Positions 6,550 through 14,708 are shown, counted from the first letter of the stretch. The stretch is 64,000 bases of DNA from Hahella sp. HN01 (GCF_018986435.1 NZ_JAHMIN010000001.1:190858-254857), one strand, 5' to 3'. Notes: generated from the sequence alone by a model not told the origin. Made by a program: numbers and translations.

Positions 6550-8928
6550 CTAGTGACGTCTCTCCGCAATTTTCAGTTGCTTGAGCTTCTGCTGAACCAT
6601 GCCAAATAACGTATTGCGGCTATAGACGCCTTTTTCGTTTGGCTGTCCAACGCGCAGGCCAGTCAAAATCTCCAGCGCCTCTCCTACATTCCTGACGGAA
6701 TAAATGAAGAATTTCTTCTCCTTGCAGGCGTCCAGCACACGCTTGTTCAGCATCAGGTTGTGCTCGTTGGAAGCGGGAATAATCACGCCCTGCTCCCCAC
6801 TCAGCCCTTTGATGCAGCAGGTTTCGAAGAAGCCTTCAATCTTCTCGTTGACCCCGCCAACCGGTTGAGAATCGCCGAACTGGTTCATCGAACCGGTAAT
6901 TGCAATGTTCTGCCTGATTGGCGCATCGGCAATCGAAGAAATGATCGCGCAAAACTCCGCCATGGATGCACTGTCGCCATCGACTTCGCTGTAAGACTGC
7001 TCAAAGGCGATACTGGCGGAAATTCTGATCGGACCATTCTTTCCGAAAATAGAAGCCAGATAGGCAGACAGGATCATCATGCCCTTGGAGTGAATAGCGC
7101 CAGCCAGCTTAACGTCGCGCTCGATATCGATCACTTCGCCATCGCCATAATGCGTGGTCGCAGTCACCCGGCTCGGCACGCCAAACTCATGATCGCCCGT
7201 ACTCAACACCGACAACGCATTGATTTGGCCCACTTTCTCTCCAACTGTGGAAATCAGCGTAGTGCCATCGCGGATGCTGTCGAACACTTGATCACGAATT
7301 CGACTGGAGCGATATTCCGCGCTGCGCAGCGCTTTGTCGACATGTTCTGAATGGATCATTTTCGCTTTCGCGTCGTTGGCCCAGTAGTTACTCTCACGCA
7401 ACAGATTAGCGATATCCGCCGCGTGCAAAGACAACCGGTTCTGATCTTCCGCGACGCGAGCGCTATGCTCCAGGATTCTCATCACCGCGTAGCGATCACA
7501 AGGCATCAGCCCCTTTTCGCGCACCAGGCTGGTAATAAAGCGAGCATAGTGCATTTGAGTCTCGGGCGTGCGCGAAATCTCACTTTCAAAGTCCGCCGTC
7601 ACCTTGAACAGCTCGCCGAAGTCTGGATCATACTGCTGCAGCAACAGGTATGTATCTCTGTCGCCGAACAGCACGATTTTCACTTCCAGCGGCATTGGCT
7701 CCGGTTCCAGAGAAATCGTACCGGACAGCGTGATCTCTTTCTCCAGCGCATTCATGACCACATTGCCTGAGCGTAGCGTGCGCTTGATTGCATCCCAGAC
7801 AAAAGGCTGCTCAAGTACTTTGACCGCGTCCATGAGGAGATAGCCGCCATTAGCGCGATGAAGAGCACCGGGACGGATCAGGGTAAAGTCGGTAAATACC
7901 GTGCCTTTATAAGTGACGTTCTCCACCGCCCCAAACAGGTTGAAGTAGTTTGGGTTGTCTTCCACGACGATCGGCGCATTGCCATTGGCGTCGTGATGCA
8001 CCATCACGTTCACCTGGTAGCGTCTGGGCAGTTTGTTATCCATGGTGGCCGCAGCCAGAGCCGCCTGTTCTTCGCCGTCGTCCAGAAAAATCTCAACGTT
8101 TTTCAGCAAATCCGCCTGAATTTGTTCCAGATGCTCAACGACTTCTGTGTGCTCGCGATACTTTTTCTTCAGGTTATCGATCAAGTGCTGAGAAACCGCC
8201 AGCGCAATCTCTTCATTCAGCGCCTGCTGTTTATCCGCATATTCCTGTTCCCACTGGCTGAGTCGACGCAGCACCGTGCGGAGCTTTTTCTCCAGCTTGT
8301 TGATCGCGTCTTCAAACTCCTGTTGGCGAGCTTCCGGGAGTTCCGCAAACGTGTCCGCGCTGTATGGCTTCTCGCCGTCCGTCGCCACCAGACGATAACC
8401 GCCAGGCGTTGTCACAGTCAGGCTGATTTGCTGTTTTTTGGCCGCGTTGGCGATGCGACTAAGCGATTTTTCCTGCTTCTGACTCAGCTCGTTTTTAATC
8501 TGCTCTGCGCGCTCATAGTAAGACTCATTGTCAAACGCCTGCGGAATGCCCTTTTGCAGGCGCACCAACAGTTGTTCCAAATCTTTCTTTAACGGCATTC
8601 CCAGCCCGGCGGGAAGACGCAGCACTTTGGGCGAGCGCACATCGTCAAAGTTGTTGACGTAGCACCAGTCGCTGGCGACCGCATCGGAACGTTTTTTCTC
8701 CAGGAAGCGCATGATCATCGTCCGCTTACCCAGACCGTTGCGGCCAATGGCGTATATGTTGTAGCCGGCATCCGCCATGGATATGGCGAACTGCACCGCC
8801 TCCTGGGCGCGATTCTGCCCAAGAATGCCTTCCAGCGGCTCCAGCGCGCGGGTGCTGCTGAATTTAAAATCTTTTGTCAGACAGGGTTTGTAGAGCGATT
8901 GGATTGGTAGGGGCTTTTTCTTAGTCAT
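6550..8928 (-). CDS. Lon-like ATP-dependent serine protease (AAA_32 type)
   Basis: A 792-residue cytoplasmic protein of the LonB/YcbZ-like group. The N-terminal half is an AAA-type ATPase domain with an unusual P-loop, GRNGLGKRT, and a Walker-B-like GYLLMDAVK. A long coiled-coil insertion rich in Glu, Lys and Gln lies around residues 150-260. The C-terminal domain is the Lon Ser/Lys protease: the nucleophile is in GDSASMAEF and the lysine in GGVNEKIEGFF. The role is probably degradation of damaged or regulatory proteins. It lacks the N-terminal LON domain of classical Lon. It is a single gene, convergent with the K+ channel gene. The small plus-strand gene at 9299 diverges from it across a 370-base gap. 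Confidence 0.9.
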   Translation of the reverse strand: MTKKKPLPIQSLYKPCLTKDFKFSSTRALEPLEGILGQNRAQEAVQFAISMADAGYNIYAIGRNGLGKRTMIMRFLEKKRSDAVASDWCYVNNFDDVRSPKVLRLPAGLGMPLKKDLEQLLVRLQKGIPQAFDNESYYERAEQIKNELSQKQEKSLSRIANAAKKQQISLTVTTPGGYRLVATDGEKPYSADTFAELPEARQQEFEDAINKLEKKLRTVLRRLSQWEQEYADKQQALNEEIALAVSQHLIDNLKKKYREHTEVVEHLEQIQADLLKNVEIFLDDGEEQAALAAATMDNKLPRRYQVNVMVHHDANGNAPIVVEDNPNYFNLFGAVENVTYKGTVFTDFTLIRPGALHRANGGYLLMDAVKVLEQPFVWDAIKRTLRSGNVVMNALEKEITLSGTISLEPEPMPLEVKIVLFGDRDTYLLLQQYDPDFGELFKVTADFESEISRTPETQMHYARFITSLVREKGLMPCDRYAVMRILEHSARVAEDQNRLSLHAADIANLLRESNYWANDAKAKMIHSEHVDKALRSAEYRSSRIRDQVFDSIRDGTTLISTVGEKVGQINALSVLSTGDHEFGVPSRVTATTHYGDGEVIDIERDVKLAGAIHSKGMMILSAYLASIFGKNGPIRISASIAFEQSYSEVDGDSASMAEFCAIISSIADAPIRQNIAITGSMNQFGDSQPVGGVNEKIEGFFETCCIKGLSGEQGVIIPASNEHNLMLNKRVLDACKEKKFFIYSVRNVGEALEILTGLRVGQPNEKGVYSRNTLFGMVQQKLKQLKIAERRH

Positions 8929-9139
8929 AGACTCCGCCCGAGCTAAATCGGGGCGTCAAAATGCGTGTATAGATCGCTGCTCGCCACGCCGGCTCACCTG
9001 CGACTTCCCAAAAAAGGGTCAAGTTTAACCAAATCGGCTTTAGCACAAAACCGCTTTTACACAATTATCCAAGATGCTCTCCGCCACGCCCGCCAACGCT
9101 AGAAGACCTACAAAAGCGCTGACTATTGATCAGGCGAGC

Positions 9140-9166
9140 TAAAGTTTTTCCTACACCCGCCGTTAT
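9140..9166 (+). promoter_or_regulatory. Sigma-28 (FliA)-like promoter
   Basis: TAAAGTTT at 9140-9147, an exact 11-base spacer, then GCCGTTAT at 9159-9166. The flagellar sigma-28 consensus is TAAAGTTT-N11-GCCGATAA, so the -35 is perfect and the -10 has two differences at the less conserved positions. Transcription would start near 9173 and run into the small gene at 9299, with a leader of about 125 bases. The rest of the 8929-9298 gap shows only a small inverted repeat (CGTAAC/GTTACG, about 9175-9190). Confidence 0.6.
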
Positions 9167-9298
9167 AAGTTTAGCGTAACTCCGGTTACGGCGACGCCGG
9201 CCGGAAACAGGGCCAAACGCAACAATTCAAGGCGAGTTAATACAACAATAGGGAATGATTGAAAAAATGAAAGACAACCTGTTAGAGGAAATCCAGAC

Positions 9299-9583
9299 AT
9301 GTACATTAATGACGCCAGAAACAGGCCTTCCCCCCCCAGCTCCGCTTCCCTGAAACAGGCTGCACAGGTCGAGTCCACGCCGGCGCAGGCGCCCCTGACA
9401 GAAGGCGAGCTGCATGATCGCCGCATGCGCCCTGATCGTCGGCGCAGCGATGAAAACGACTACGACGGCCAGGAACGCCGCAAAAGGCGAGAGCGACGCA
9501 CCCCCAAACTGCTCGGGGCGCGAGACGGGCAACCGGAAGAGCTGGAGAATAGAACAGGAAGGCTGGTGAATACTGCCGTTTAG
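9299..9583 (+). CDS. Small, highly charged hypothetical protein
   Basis: A 94-residue protein that I do not recognise. The ATG at 9299 follows a good ribosome site (AGAGGAAA about 8 bases upstream). The N-terminal third is rich in Ser, Pro and Ala. The middle is a strongly basic stretch of repeated DRR/ERR units (DRRMRPDRRRSDEN, QERRKRRERR), which suggests a disordered or nucleic-acid-binding segment. There are no membrane segments or cysteines. A run of eight C (9330-9337) lies in codons 11-13. The sigma-28-like promoter upstream suggests expression with late flagellar genes. A minus-strand open frame over the same bases looks like a shadow. Confidence 0.6.
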   Translation: MYINDARNRPSPPSSASLKQAAQVESTPAQAPLTEGELHDRRMRPDRRRSDENDYDGQERRKRRERRTPKLLGARDGQPEELENRTGRLVNTAV

Positions 9584-9670
9584 CCCCTCGCCATCAACCA
9601 CACGGGTTGCGCCAGCTCACAAAACACGAAGCTGAGCATTTATTACCCAAATCCAATTAATAAAATAAGC

Positions 9671-9697
9671 AGCCCGATAAAGGGAATCCATCGGGCT
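9671..9697. repeat. 8-bp perfect hairpin before the PilZ gene
   Basis: AGCCCGAT (9671-9678) and ATCGGGCT (9690-9697) are perfect inverted repeats around an 11-base loop. There is no T run after it. The hairpin is bracketed by two copies of TATTACCCAAA (9641-9651 and 9704-9714). It could be a weak terminator of the small gene or part of the control region of the PilZ gene 40 bases downstream. Confidence 0.4.
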
Positions 9698-9737
9698 TAA
9701 CGCTATTACCCAAAAGATACAGACTCAGCATAAGATC

Positions 9738-10148
9738 ATGCAGGAAGTGACTTTTTCCTCCCAATCAGAACGCCGCATCAAAGTACGGCACACCACAACA
9801 GCCATGACAGCAATGGTTTGTTTATCAGGCCTGTTCAGCCGCTCCAAAACTCGTATCGTCGTTAACTGCATAGACTTTAACCGCTATGGTATGGCGTTTC
9901 ACAGTAGTCAGAAATTTCGTCTGGGCGAGAAGATTGAACTTTGTTTCCGGGGCCGCTACATTGCTGAAAATGGCATTCAGGCGCAGATTGTTAACTGCCG
10001 CGAACATGAGCATGGCTTCAGATACGGCATCCAATTCGCTTACTGCGCCTCCAGCAGAGATTATTCCAGAGAAGTTGATAATGCTTTGTCCCGTATTGAA
10101 GGCTTATTCAGCAAAGCGCAGGAAGCCTGTCGCTCAAGGGCTTCATGA
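9738..10148 (+). CDS. PilZ-domain protein
   Basis: A 136-residue protein that fits a single PilZ domain, the cyclic-di-GMP-binding fold. The N-terminal SERRIKVRHTT supplies the arginine motif (RRxxxR), although the arginine spacing is not the strictest form. DFNRYGMAFHS occupies the position of the usual DxSxxG motif, with Asn and Tyr substitutions. The conserved end strand is RYGIQFAYC. Loss of the serine may weaken c-di-GMP binding. Its stop overlaps the mobA start by four bases (ATGA), so the two are translationally coupled even though the functions look unrelated. A link to pili or flagella is inference. Confidence 0.72.
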   Translation: MQEVTFSSQSERRIKVRHTTTAMTAMVCLSGLFSRSKTRIVVNCIDFNRYGMAFHSSQKFRLGEKIELCFRGRYIAENGIQAQIVNCREHEHGFRYGIQFAYCASSRDYSREVDNALSRIEGLFSKAQEACRSRAS

Positions 10149-10744
10149 CTGAGCCGTTGACCATGCTGGACTGCGACGGACTGATTCTCGCGGGCGGCAA
10201 AGGACAACGCGCGGGCGGCAATGACAAAGGGCTGCTATCCTGGCGCGGCCAGCCTCTCGCCCAACATATACATTCCACATTCGCCAAAACCTGCGAACGA
10301 GTTCTAATCAGTTGTAATCGCAACAGGGCGCAGTATCAGCGCATGACGCCTTTTGTCTTTTCCGATGACTGGGGAGAGTTTGCCGGCCCTCTGGCGGGCA
10401 TCTACTCCGCCCAACCCTATATGAGTAAAGAGTGGCTATTGATCAGCCCCTGCGATACGCCACTTCTCAGACCTGAATACGCGCTTCGCATGTTTGCCGG
10501 CAGACGTGACAACCAGATAAACATCGCCTGGGATGGAGAGCGATTGCAGTATCTGCACTGCCTGCTTCCCGCAAGCAGTTTTGAAGATATTCTTCGCTTT
10601 CTACAGAGCGAGGGACGTAGCGTCAAACGCTGGCTGGATTCACGCCCCTTGCAACAAATCGACTTCAGCGACTGCCCGGAGATGTTCTATAACATCAATA
10701 CACTGGAAGAACTGGCGAATCTGGACAAGTCCCAAGAACAGTAA
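10145..10744 (+). CDS. mobA: Molybdenum cofactor guanylyltransferase MobA
   Basis: A 199-residue enzyme that transfers GMP from GTP to Mo-molybdopterin to make Mo-bis-MGD, the cofactor form used by DMSO-reductase-family enzymes. The nucleotide-binding N terminus is clear: LILAGGKGQRAGGNDKGLL. FAGPLAGIYSA and SPCDTPLL, with the metal-binding Asp, follow in the right order. Length is normal for the family. The start overlaps the PilZ stop (ATGA). The convergent neighbour is moaE, another molybdopterin gene, so this is a small Mo-cofactor locus. Confidence 0.93.
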   Translation: MTEPLTMLDCDGLILAGGKGQRAGGNDKGLLSWRGQPLAQHIHSTFAKTCERVLISCNRNRAQYQRMTPFVFSDDWGEFAGPLAGIYSAQPYMSKEWLLISPCDTPLLRPEYALRMFAGRRDNQINIAWDGERLQYLHCLLPASSFEDILRFLQSEGRSVKRWLDSRPLQQIDFSDCPEMFYNINTLEELANLDKSQEQ

Positions 10745-10774
10745 CAGAAGTACGCTCGTCTCAAGCTACCGAAG

Positions 10775-11248
10775 TTATTCAGACTCAGAACTCCATTCTC
10801 CCGCCCTGGCCTGATCGCTTTCCTTGGCCTCCACCCAGTGCTCCCCTTCCGCCGTCAGTTCCTTCTTCCAGAATGGCGCCTGCACCTTTAAATAATCCAT
10901 GATGAACTCACAGGCGGCGAAAGCATCACCACGATGAGCGCTGGCGGCCACCACCAGGACAATCTGATCTCCCGCCCAAAGCTCGCCCACTCGATGGATG
11001 ACTCTCACCCCATTCAAATCCCAGCGCTGAGAAGCTTCTTCTGCAATTTTAAGCAGTGACTTTTCCGTCATGGCCGGATAGTGCTCCAGATAAAGTCCTT
11101 TCACATCAGGCTTATCACTGAAGTCACGCACCAGGCCGACAAAACTGCAAACCGCGCCGACACTGGTGTCGCCATCCGTCAATCGACGCGTTTCTTCTCC
11201 GAGATCAAAGTCGTCCGTTGTCACATCGATGTTTATGTTGTCACTCAT
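10775..11248 (-). CDS. moaE: Molybdopterin synthase catalytic subunit MoaE
   Basis: A 157-residue large subunit of molybdopterin synthase. With the thiocarboxylated MoaD it inserts two sulfurs into cyclic pyranopterin monophosphate. GAVCSFVGLVRDF, LYLEHYPAM, RVGELWAGDQ, AHRGDAFAAC and the catalytic-lysine segment LKVQAPFWKKE are all MoaE signatures. moaD, which usually precedes it, is not in this window. The gene is transcribed alone, convergent with mobA. A 15-base palindrome lies 26 bases before its start. Confidence 0.95.
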   Translation of the reverse strand: MSDNINIDVTTDDFDLGEETRRLTDGDTSVGAVCSFVGLVRDFSDKPDVKGLYLEHYPAMTEKSLLKIAEEASQRWDLNGVRVIHRVGELWAGDQIVLVVAASAHRGDAFAACEFIMDYLKVQAPFWKKELTAEGEHWVEAKESDQARAGEWSSESE

Positions 11249-11273
11249 CGTTCAGAAACCACCTAATGAAGGC

Positions 11274-11288
11274 TGCGCGTAACGCGCA
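11274..11288. repeat. 15-bp palindrome upstream of moaE
   Basis: TGCGCGT-A-ACGCGCA is a perfect palindrome with a one-base centre. It lies in the 152-base gap between the divergent moaE and SirB2-like genes and would fall in the leader or promoter of moaE. It may be an operator for an unidentified repressor. Confidence 0.4.
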
Positions 11289-11400
11289 ATAGATAAAGAA
11301 ATGCTGACTAACACTTTAAGTTTTTAAGGAAAGAATTTCTAATAGGCGGCCGTCGTTCAAACAAACCGAAATAAAAAAGAAGCTGTGAAAGGAGCCCGTC

Positions 11401-11784
11401 ATGAGCTACATGCTGCTCAAACACATTCATATGACCTGCGTTGCGCTAACCTTTGCGTCCTTTACCCTGCGCTTTATATGGATGATTCTGGAAAGTTCGC
11501 TCTTGCAGCGTAAGTTAAGCAAAATTCTTCCACACATTATCGACACAGTGCTACTCCTGAGCGCCATAGGACTCGCACTCAAGCTCCAGCAATACCCTTT
11601 CTATAATGGATGGCTCACCGCAAAAGTGGTGGGGTTAATCATTTATATTGCGTTAGGCGTGTTCGCGCTCAAGAGAGGCAAGACAAAAGGGGCTCGCATC
11701 CTGTTCGGACTTGGCGCTTATATGGCGTTCGCCTATGTCGTCATGGTCGCCCTGACTAAAAATAGCTGGCCATTACCGTTTTAA
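11401..11784 (+). CDS. SirB2-family membrane protein
   Basis: A 127-residue protein with four predicted membrane helices that matches the SirB family. Landmarks are LKHIHMTCVALTFASF at the start, HIIDTVLLLSAIGLAL in the middle and NGWLTAKVVGLI before the third helix. The family was named for an effect on invasion-gene regulation in Salmonella, and its biochemical role is unknown. A strong ribosome site (AAAGGAG) lies about 8 bases before the ATG. It appears to be monocistronic. Confidence 0.88.
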   Translation: MSYMLLKHIHMTCVALTFASFTLRFIWMILESSLLQRKLSKILPHIIDTVLLLSAIGLALKLQQYPFYNGWLTAKVVGLIIYIALGVFALKRGKTKGARILFGLGAYMAFAYVVMVALTKNSWPLPF

Positions 11785-11798
11785 AACCTTCCGCCAAA

Positions 11799-11978
11799 TT
11801 AGTATTGCGTGCCGCTTTTATCCTCGGGTTCTAGGTCACCCGGCTTAGGTGGCGTCACGTAATAACGCTTCTGGTCAAGCTCTTTGACTTCAGGATCGCT
11901 CACAGGGTTTCGTTTCCGACTATTAACCACCCAAATCACGACCGCGACCACGATAGCTAGCAATACGACCCACTTCAT
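11799..11978 (-). CDS. Small single-span membrane protein
   Basis: A 59-residue protein with one N-terminal membrane helix (MKWVVLLAIVVAVVIWVVN) and a soluble proline- and charge-rich tail ending SGTQY. The ATG at 11978 is preceded by GGGAGAACGAAT, a good ribosome site, and is preferred over a start seven codons upstream. I do not recognise the family. It converges on the SirB2 gene with a 14-base gap. Confidence 0.6.
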   Translation of the reverse strand: MKWVVLLAIVVAVVIWVVNSRKRNPVSDPEVKELDQKRYYVTPPKPGDLEPEDKSGTQY

Positions 11979-12289
11979 ATTCGTTCTCCCTCTCCACAAC
12001 AGCTCAAGTTACATTTTCGATTCTACAATCACTGTCGCCAATTGCAGACAATCTAACCATTTGAAATTTATAACAATAATTTCAAACACCGGCGTTCTGG
12101 TAAGAAAAAGGCAACCCTTTTCACAATAGTCCAAATCCAGAAAGAGATAAACAAAAAGCATAACTCTTTGTTTTTTAAACAAATTACCAACATCCCGTCA
12201 TTATTGGCACGAATCCTGACTAAGAGCGCGGGGCGTTATCTGTTTATAACGTCAACTTATAACTCTAACTCTACTAATAGGGGAATGAT
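11979..12289. other. AT-rich intergenic region before the lipoprotein gene
   Basis: This is 311 bases without a convincing gene. It holds a CGTTAT/ATAACG inverted repeat (12234-12239 with 12246-12251). A partial sigma-54-like -24 element, TTGGCACGAAT, lies at 12204-12214 and lacks the GC of the -12 element. AGGGGA at 12279-12284 is a good ribosome site for the TTG start at 12290. Confidence 0.4.
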
Positions 12290-12772
12290 TTGAATCAAGT
12301 TAACTTTGAGGTCAAAGCCCTTTCATACTTAAAAAGTATTTTTCACCGCGCCAAATCAAATTGTAGATCCATCACCGCTATTTTTAGCTTCACTCTGGCA
12401 AGCGCTGTCTTAACCGGGTGTGGCGGTGGTGGAGGATCTGGAAGCGACTCTTCCAGTATCGACGGGAATACTCCCCAAATCGCCGCAGCGAAGCAATCAA
12501 CGAACTACGCCCGTAGTGCGTTTATCATCTGGGAACCACCTTATACTCGTGAAGACGGCAGCGAAATCGAGCTATATGAATTAGAAGGCTACCGCGTGTA
12601 CCACCAGCATGAATCAGACAATGACTGGAAATACGTCGAAGTTGGGGACCAGCAATTTGAGTATGCGTTTTCCAACCTGGAAAAAGGCGTTCACTATTTC
12701 GCTGTCACGGTTCTGGATATAAACGGGATGGAAAGCGAACCTTCCAAGATTATGACCAAGAAGATCCTTTAA
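12290..12772 (+). CDS. Lipoprotein with a fibronectin type III-like domain
   Basis: A 160-residue lipoprotein. After a long basic N-region and a hydrophobic core, the lipobox LTGC is followed by a Gly/Ser linker, typical of surface lipoproteins. The remainder (about residues 75-155) reads as a single fibronectin III-like domain: AFIIWEPPYTREDG, LEGYRVYHQ and HYFAVTVLDINGMES. The start is the TTG at 12290, six bases after AGGGGA. The nearby ATG at 12285 hits a stop two codons later. It probably binds cell-surface material. The gene ends at a strong terminator shared with recA. Confidence 0.75.
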   Translation: MNQVNFEVKALSYLKSIFHRAKSNCRSITAIFSFTLASAVLTGCGGGGGSGSDSSSIDGNTPQIAAAKQSTNYARSAFIIWEPPYTREDGSEIELYELEGYRVYHQHESDNDWKYVEVGDQQFEYAFSNLEKGVHYFAVTVLDINGMESEPSKIMTKKIL

Positions 12773-12852
12773 CGCCGATCAACAACTCATCCGACCAAGG
12801 ACAATACTCGATACGGAAAAATAGAGAGAAGGAATATGGACAAGGAAACGCA

Positions 12853-12885
12853 ATAAGGGCGGCTAAAAGGCCGCCCTTATATTTT
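12853..12885 (+). terminator. Intrinsic terminator between lipoprotein gene and recA
   Basis: An 11-bp perfect stem (12853-12863 with 12870-12880) has a 6-base loop and is followed by ATTTTG on the plus strand. It can fold on the minus strand too, where recA ends 39 bases away, but lacks a T run there. Confidence 0.8.
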
Positions 12886-12919
12886 GTATTGAGCAAATAC
12901 GCTCTAGGAAGATCTGGCC

Positions 12920-13957
12920 TTATTCAGCCTCAACTGGAGCGACGGGCGCTTCTTTCTCTTTGGCTGGCATCTTCGGCATCAATTTATCTCTGATCGCAGT
13001 TTCGATTTCTATCGCAATCTCAGGGTGCTCTTCCAGATATCTTGAGGAGTTCGCTTTACCTTGACCGATCTTGTCGCCTTTGTAGCTATACCAAGCGCCG
13101 GACTTATCAACAAAGCCTTCCTTCACGCCCAGATCGATAATCTCTCCGGTGCGGTAAATTCCGCGCCCGTACATGATCTGGAAATCCGCCTGTCTAAAAG
13201 GAGGAGACACTTTGTTTTTCACCACTTTCACGCGAGTCTCGTTACCAACGACTTCTTCTCCTTCTTTCACAGAGCCGACGCGGCGAATATCAAGACGAAC
13301 GGAAGCATAGAACTTAAGCGCGTTACCACCAGTAGTGGTCTCTGGCGATCCGAACATTACACCGATTTTCATACGAATCTGGTTAATGAAGATCATCAAG
13401 CAATTCGCTTGCTTAACGCTGCCGGTCAGCTTTCTCAGCGCCTGAGACATCAAACGGGCTTGCAGACCAACATGGGAATCTCCCATTTCGCCTTCGATCT
13501 CCGCTTTCGGCGTTAGTGCAGCAACGGAGTCGATAATGATGACGTCAACCGCGCCGGAGCGTACCAGCATATCGGCAATTTCCAGAGCCTGCTCGCCCGT
13601 ATCGGGCTGAGAAACCAGCAATTGATCGATATTAACGCCAAGCTTCTCTGCGTAAATGGGGTCCAGCGCATGCTCCGCATCAACGAACGCACAGGTCTTG
13701 CCCTGACGCTGTGCTTCTGCGATCACCTGCAAAGTCAAAGTGGTTTTACCGGAACTCTCAGGTCCATAGATCTCGACAATACGTCCGTATGGCAAGCCGC
13801 CTATGCCAAGTGCGATATCCAGTCCAAGCGAGCCAGTAGAAACGGAAGGAATAATTTCTCTCGGCTGCTCGCCCATCCGCATAACTGCGCCTTTACCAAA
13901 CTGACGCTCAATTTGTGATAAAGCGGCCGTCAACGCCTTCTTACGATTGTCATCCAT
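12920..13957 (-). CDS. recA: Recombinase RecA
   Basis: A 345-residue RecA, the ATP-dependent strand-exchange protein and LexA co-protease. The Walker A motif is GPESSGKTT, Walker B is [10 protein letters not shown], and the DNA-binding loop region includes [12 protein letters not shown]. Length and ends are normal, with an acidic C-terminal tail (APVEAE). The ATG follows AAGGGTG. Expression is SOS-controlled through the LexA box at 14016-14031. recX, which follows recA in many gammaproteobacteria, is not downstream, where a lipoprotein gene converges instead. pncC lies just upstream, as in many relatives. Confidence 0.99.
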   Translation of the reverse strand: MDDNRKKALTAALSQIERQFGKGAVMRMGEQPREIIPSVSTGSLGLDIALGIGGLPYGRIVEIYGPESSGKTTLTLQVIAEAQRQGKTCAFVDAEHALDPIYAEKLGVNIDQLLVSQPDTGEQALEIADMLVRSGAVDVIIIDSVAALTPKAEIEGEMGDSHVGLQARLMSQALRKLTGSVKQANCLMIFINQIRMKIGVMFGSPETTTGGNALKFYASVRLDIRRVGSVKEGEEVVGNETRVKVVKNKVSPPFRQADFQIMYGRGIYRTGEIIDLGVKEGFVDKSGAWYSYKGDKIGQGKANSSRYLEEHPEIAIEIETAIRDKLMPKMPAKEKEAPVAPVEAE

Positions 13958-14015
13958 TCTTAAACACCCTTTATTTCATTTAACCGGTACGAGTTGTTAT
14001 TCCAACCCAGAATTA

Positions 14016-14044
14016 CTGTATAAATTGACAGCATTATTCCACAA
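14016..14044 (-). promoter_or_regulatory. recA promoter with LexA (SOS) box
   Basis: CTGT-N8-ACAG at 14016-14031 is a perfect match to the gammaproteobacterial SOS box. On the minus strand a -10 (TATACA, 14017-14022) lies inside the box, and a -35-like TTGTGG (14039-14044) sits 16 bases upstream. Bound LexA would therefore cover the core promoter. The leader to recA is about 50 bases. Confidence 0.88.
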
Positions 14045-14073
14045 GCCGACGGACAAAGTCACGCTTAAATTTT

Positions 14074-14565
14074 CTACAAATTGCTTTCCAGCATCGCTAT
14101 CGCTCCCCGCAATCCCTCAGCAACGGACTGCAGGCGCACCTGCTCCCTGTCTCCAGAAAAATGAAAGCTCCGCGCCACAACCAAGTCCCGAAATCTCCAT
14201 GCAACCCAGACCAGCCCAACGGGCTTCTCTGCGGTTCCGCCTCCAGGGCCAGCTATTCCGCTTACAGCGATAGCAAGCTGCGCTTGCGCGAGCTGCAAGG
14301 CGCCAAGCGTCATCTCTTTCACAACCTCTTCGCTGACAGCGCCATATCGCATCAGGGCCTCCGACGACACTTGTAAGCGCGACTGCTTGGCGTCATTGGA
14401 GTATGTGACCACGCCTTCCTCAAACCAATTCGAACTACCCGCAACGGAGGTAATCGCATAGGCGATTCCACCGCCGGTACAAGATTCCGCTGTCGTCACC
14501 TTCAGGCCTCTCTCACTCAGGATTACGCCTAAACGCGCCGCCAGACTCTTGATCTCATCGTTCAT
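14074..14565 (-). CDS. pncC: Nicotinamide-nucleotide amidohydrolase (CinA C-terminal domain)
   Basis: A 163-residue stand-alone CinA C-terminal domain. The family (PncC) deamidates NMN to nicotinate mononucleotide in NAD salvage. Visible landmarks are TTAESCTGGGIAYAIT, the serine in VAGSSNWFEEG, TYSNDAKQ, and AVSGIAGPGGGTAEKPVGLV. It lacks the N-terminal MoCF-like domain of full-length CinA. It lies upstream of recA on the same strand, with recA having its own SOS promoter in the gap, so co-transcription would be read-through. mutS diverges from it. Confidence 0.95.
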   Translation of the reverse strand: MNDEIKSLAARLGVILSERGLKVTTAESCTGGGIAYAITSVAGSSNWFEEGVVTYSNDAKQSRLQVSSEALMRYGAVSEEVVKEMTLGALQLAQAQLAIAVSGIAGPGGGTAEKPVGLVWVAWRFRDLVVARSFHFSGDREQVRLQSVAEGLRGAIAMLESNL

Positions 14566-14708
14566 TCCGTCACCATCAACCCCAATTTAAATACAGGAAG
14601 GGCGCGCATTACGCTCCGGGACAATGATCGGCCTCCTTTATTAAGGCCATGGCTTTCCCTTACAATCCCGCCTTCATTCATAAAATTACACAATCCTTTT
14701 GTTCTGTC

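Noticed and set aside
7858-8592. Long plus-strand open frame opposite the Lon-like protease
   Set aside because: Antisense shadow of a recognised gene, with no start context or family resemblance.
9227-9601. Minus-strand open frame opposite the small charged gene
   Set aside because: It has no good ribosome site and a low-complexity, shadow-like protein, while the plus-strand frame has AGAGGAAA and an upstream promoter.
12204-12220. Sigma-54-like element TTGGCACGAATCCTGAC before the lipoprotein gene
   Set aside because: The -24 half is excellent but the -12 half lacks the essential GC, so a functional sigma-54 promoter is unlikely.
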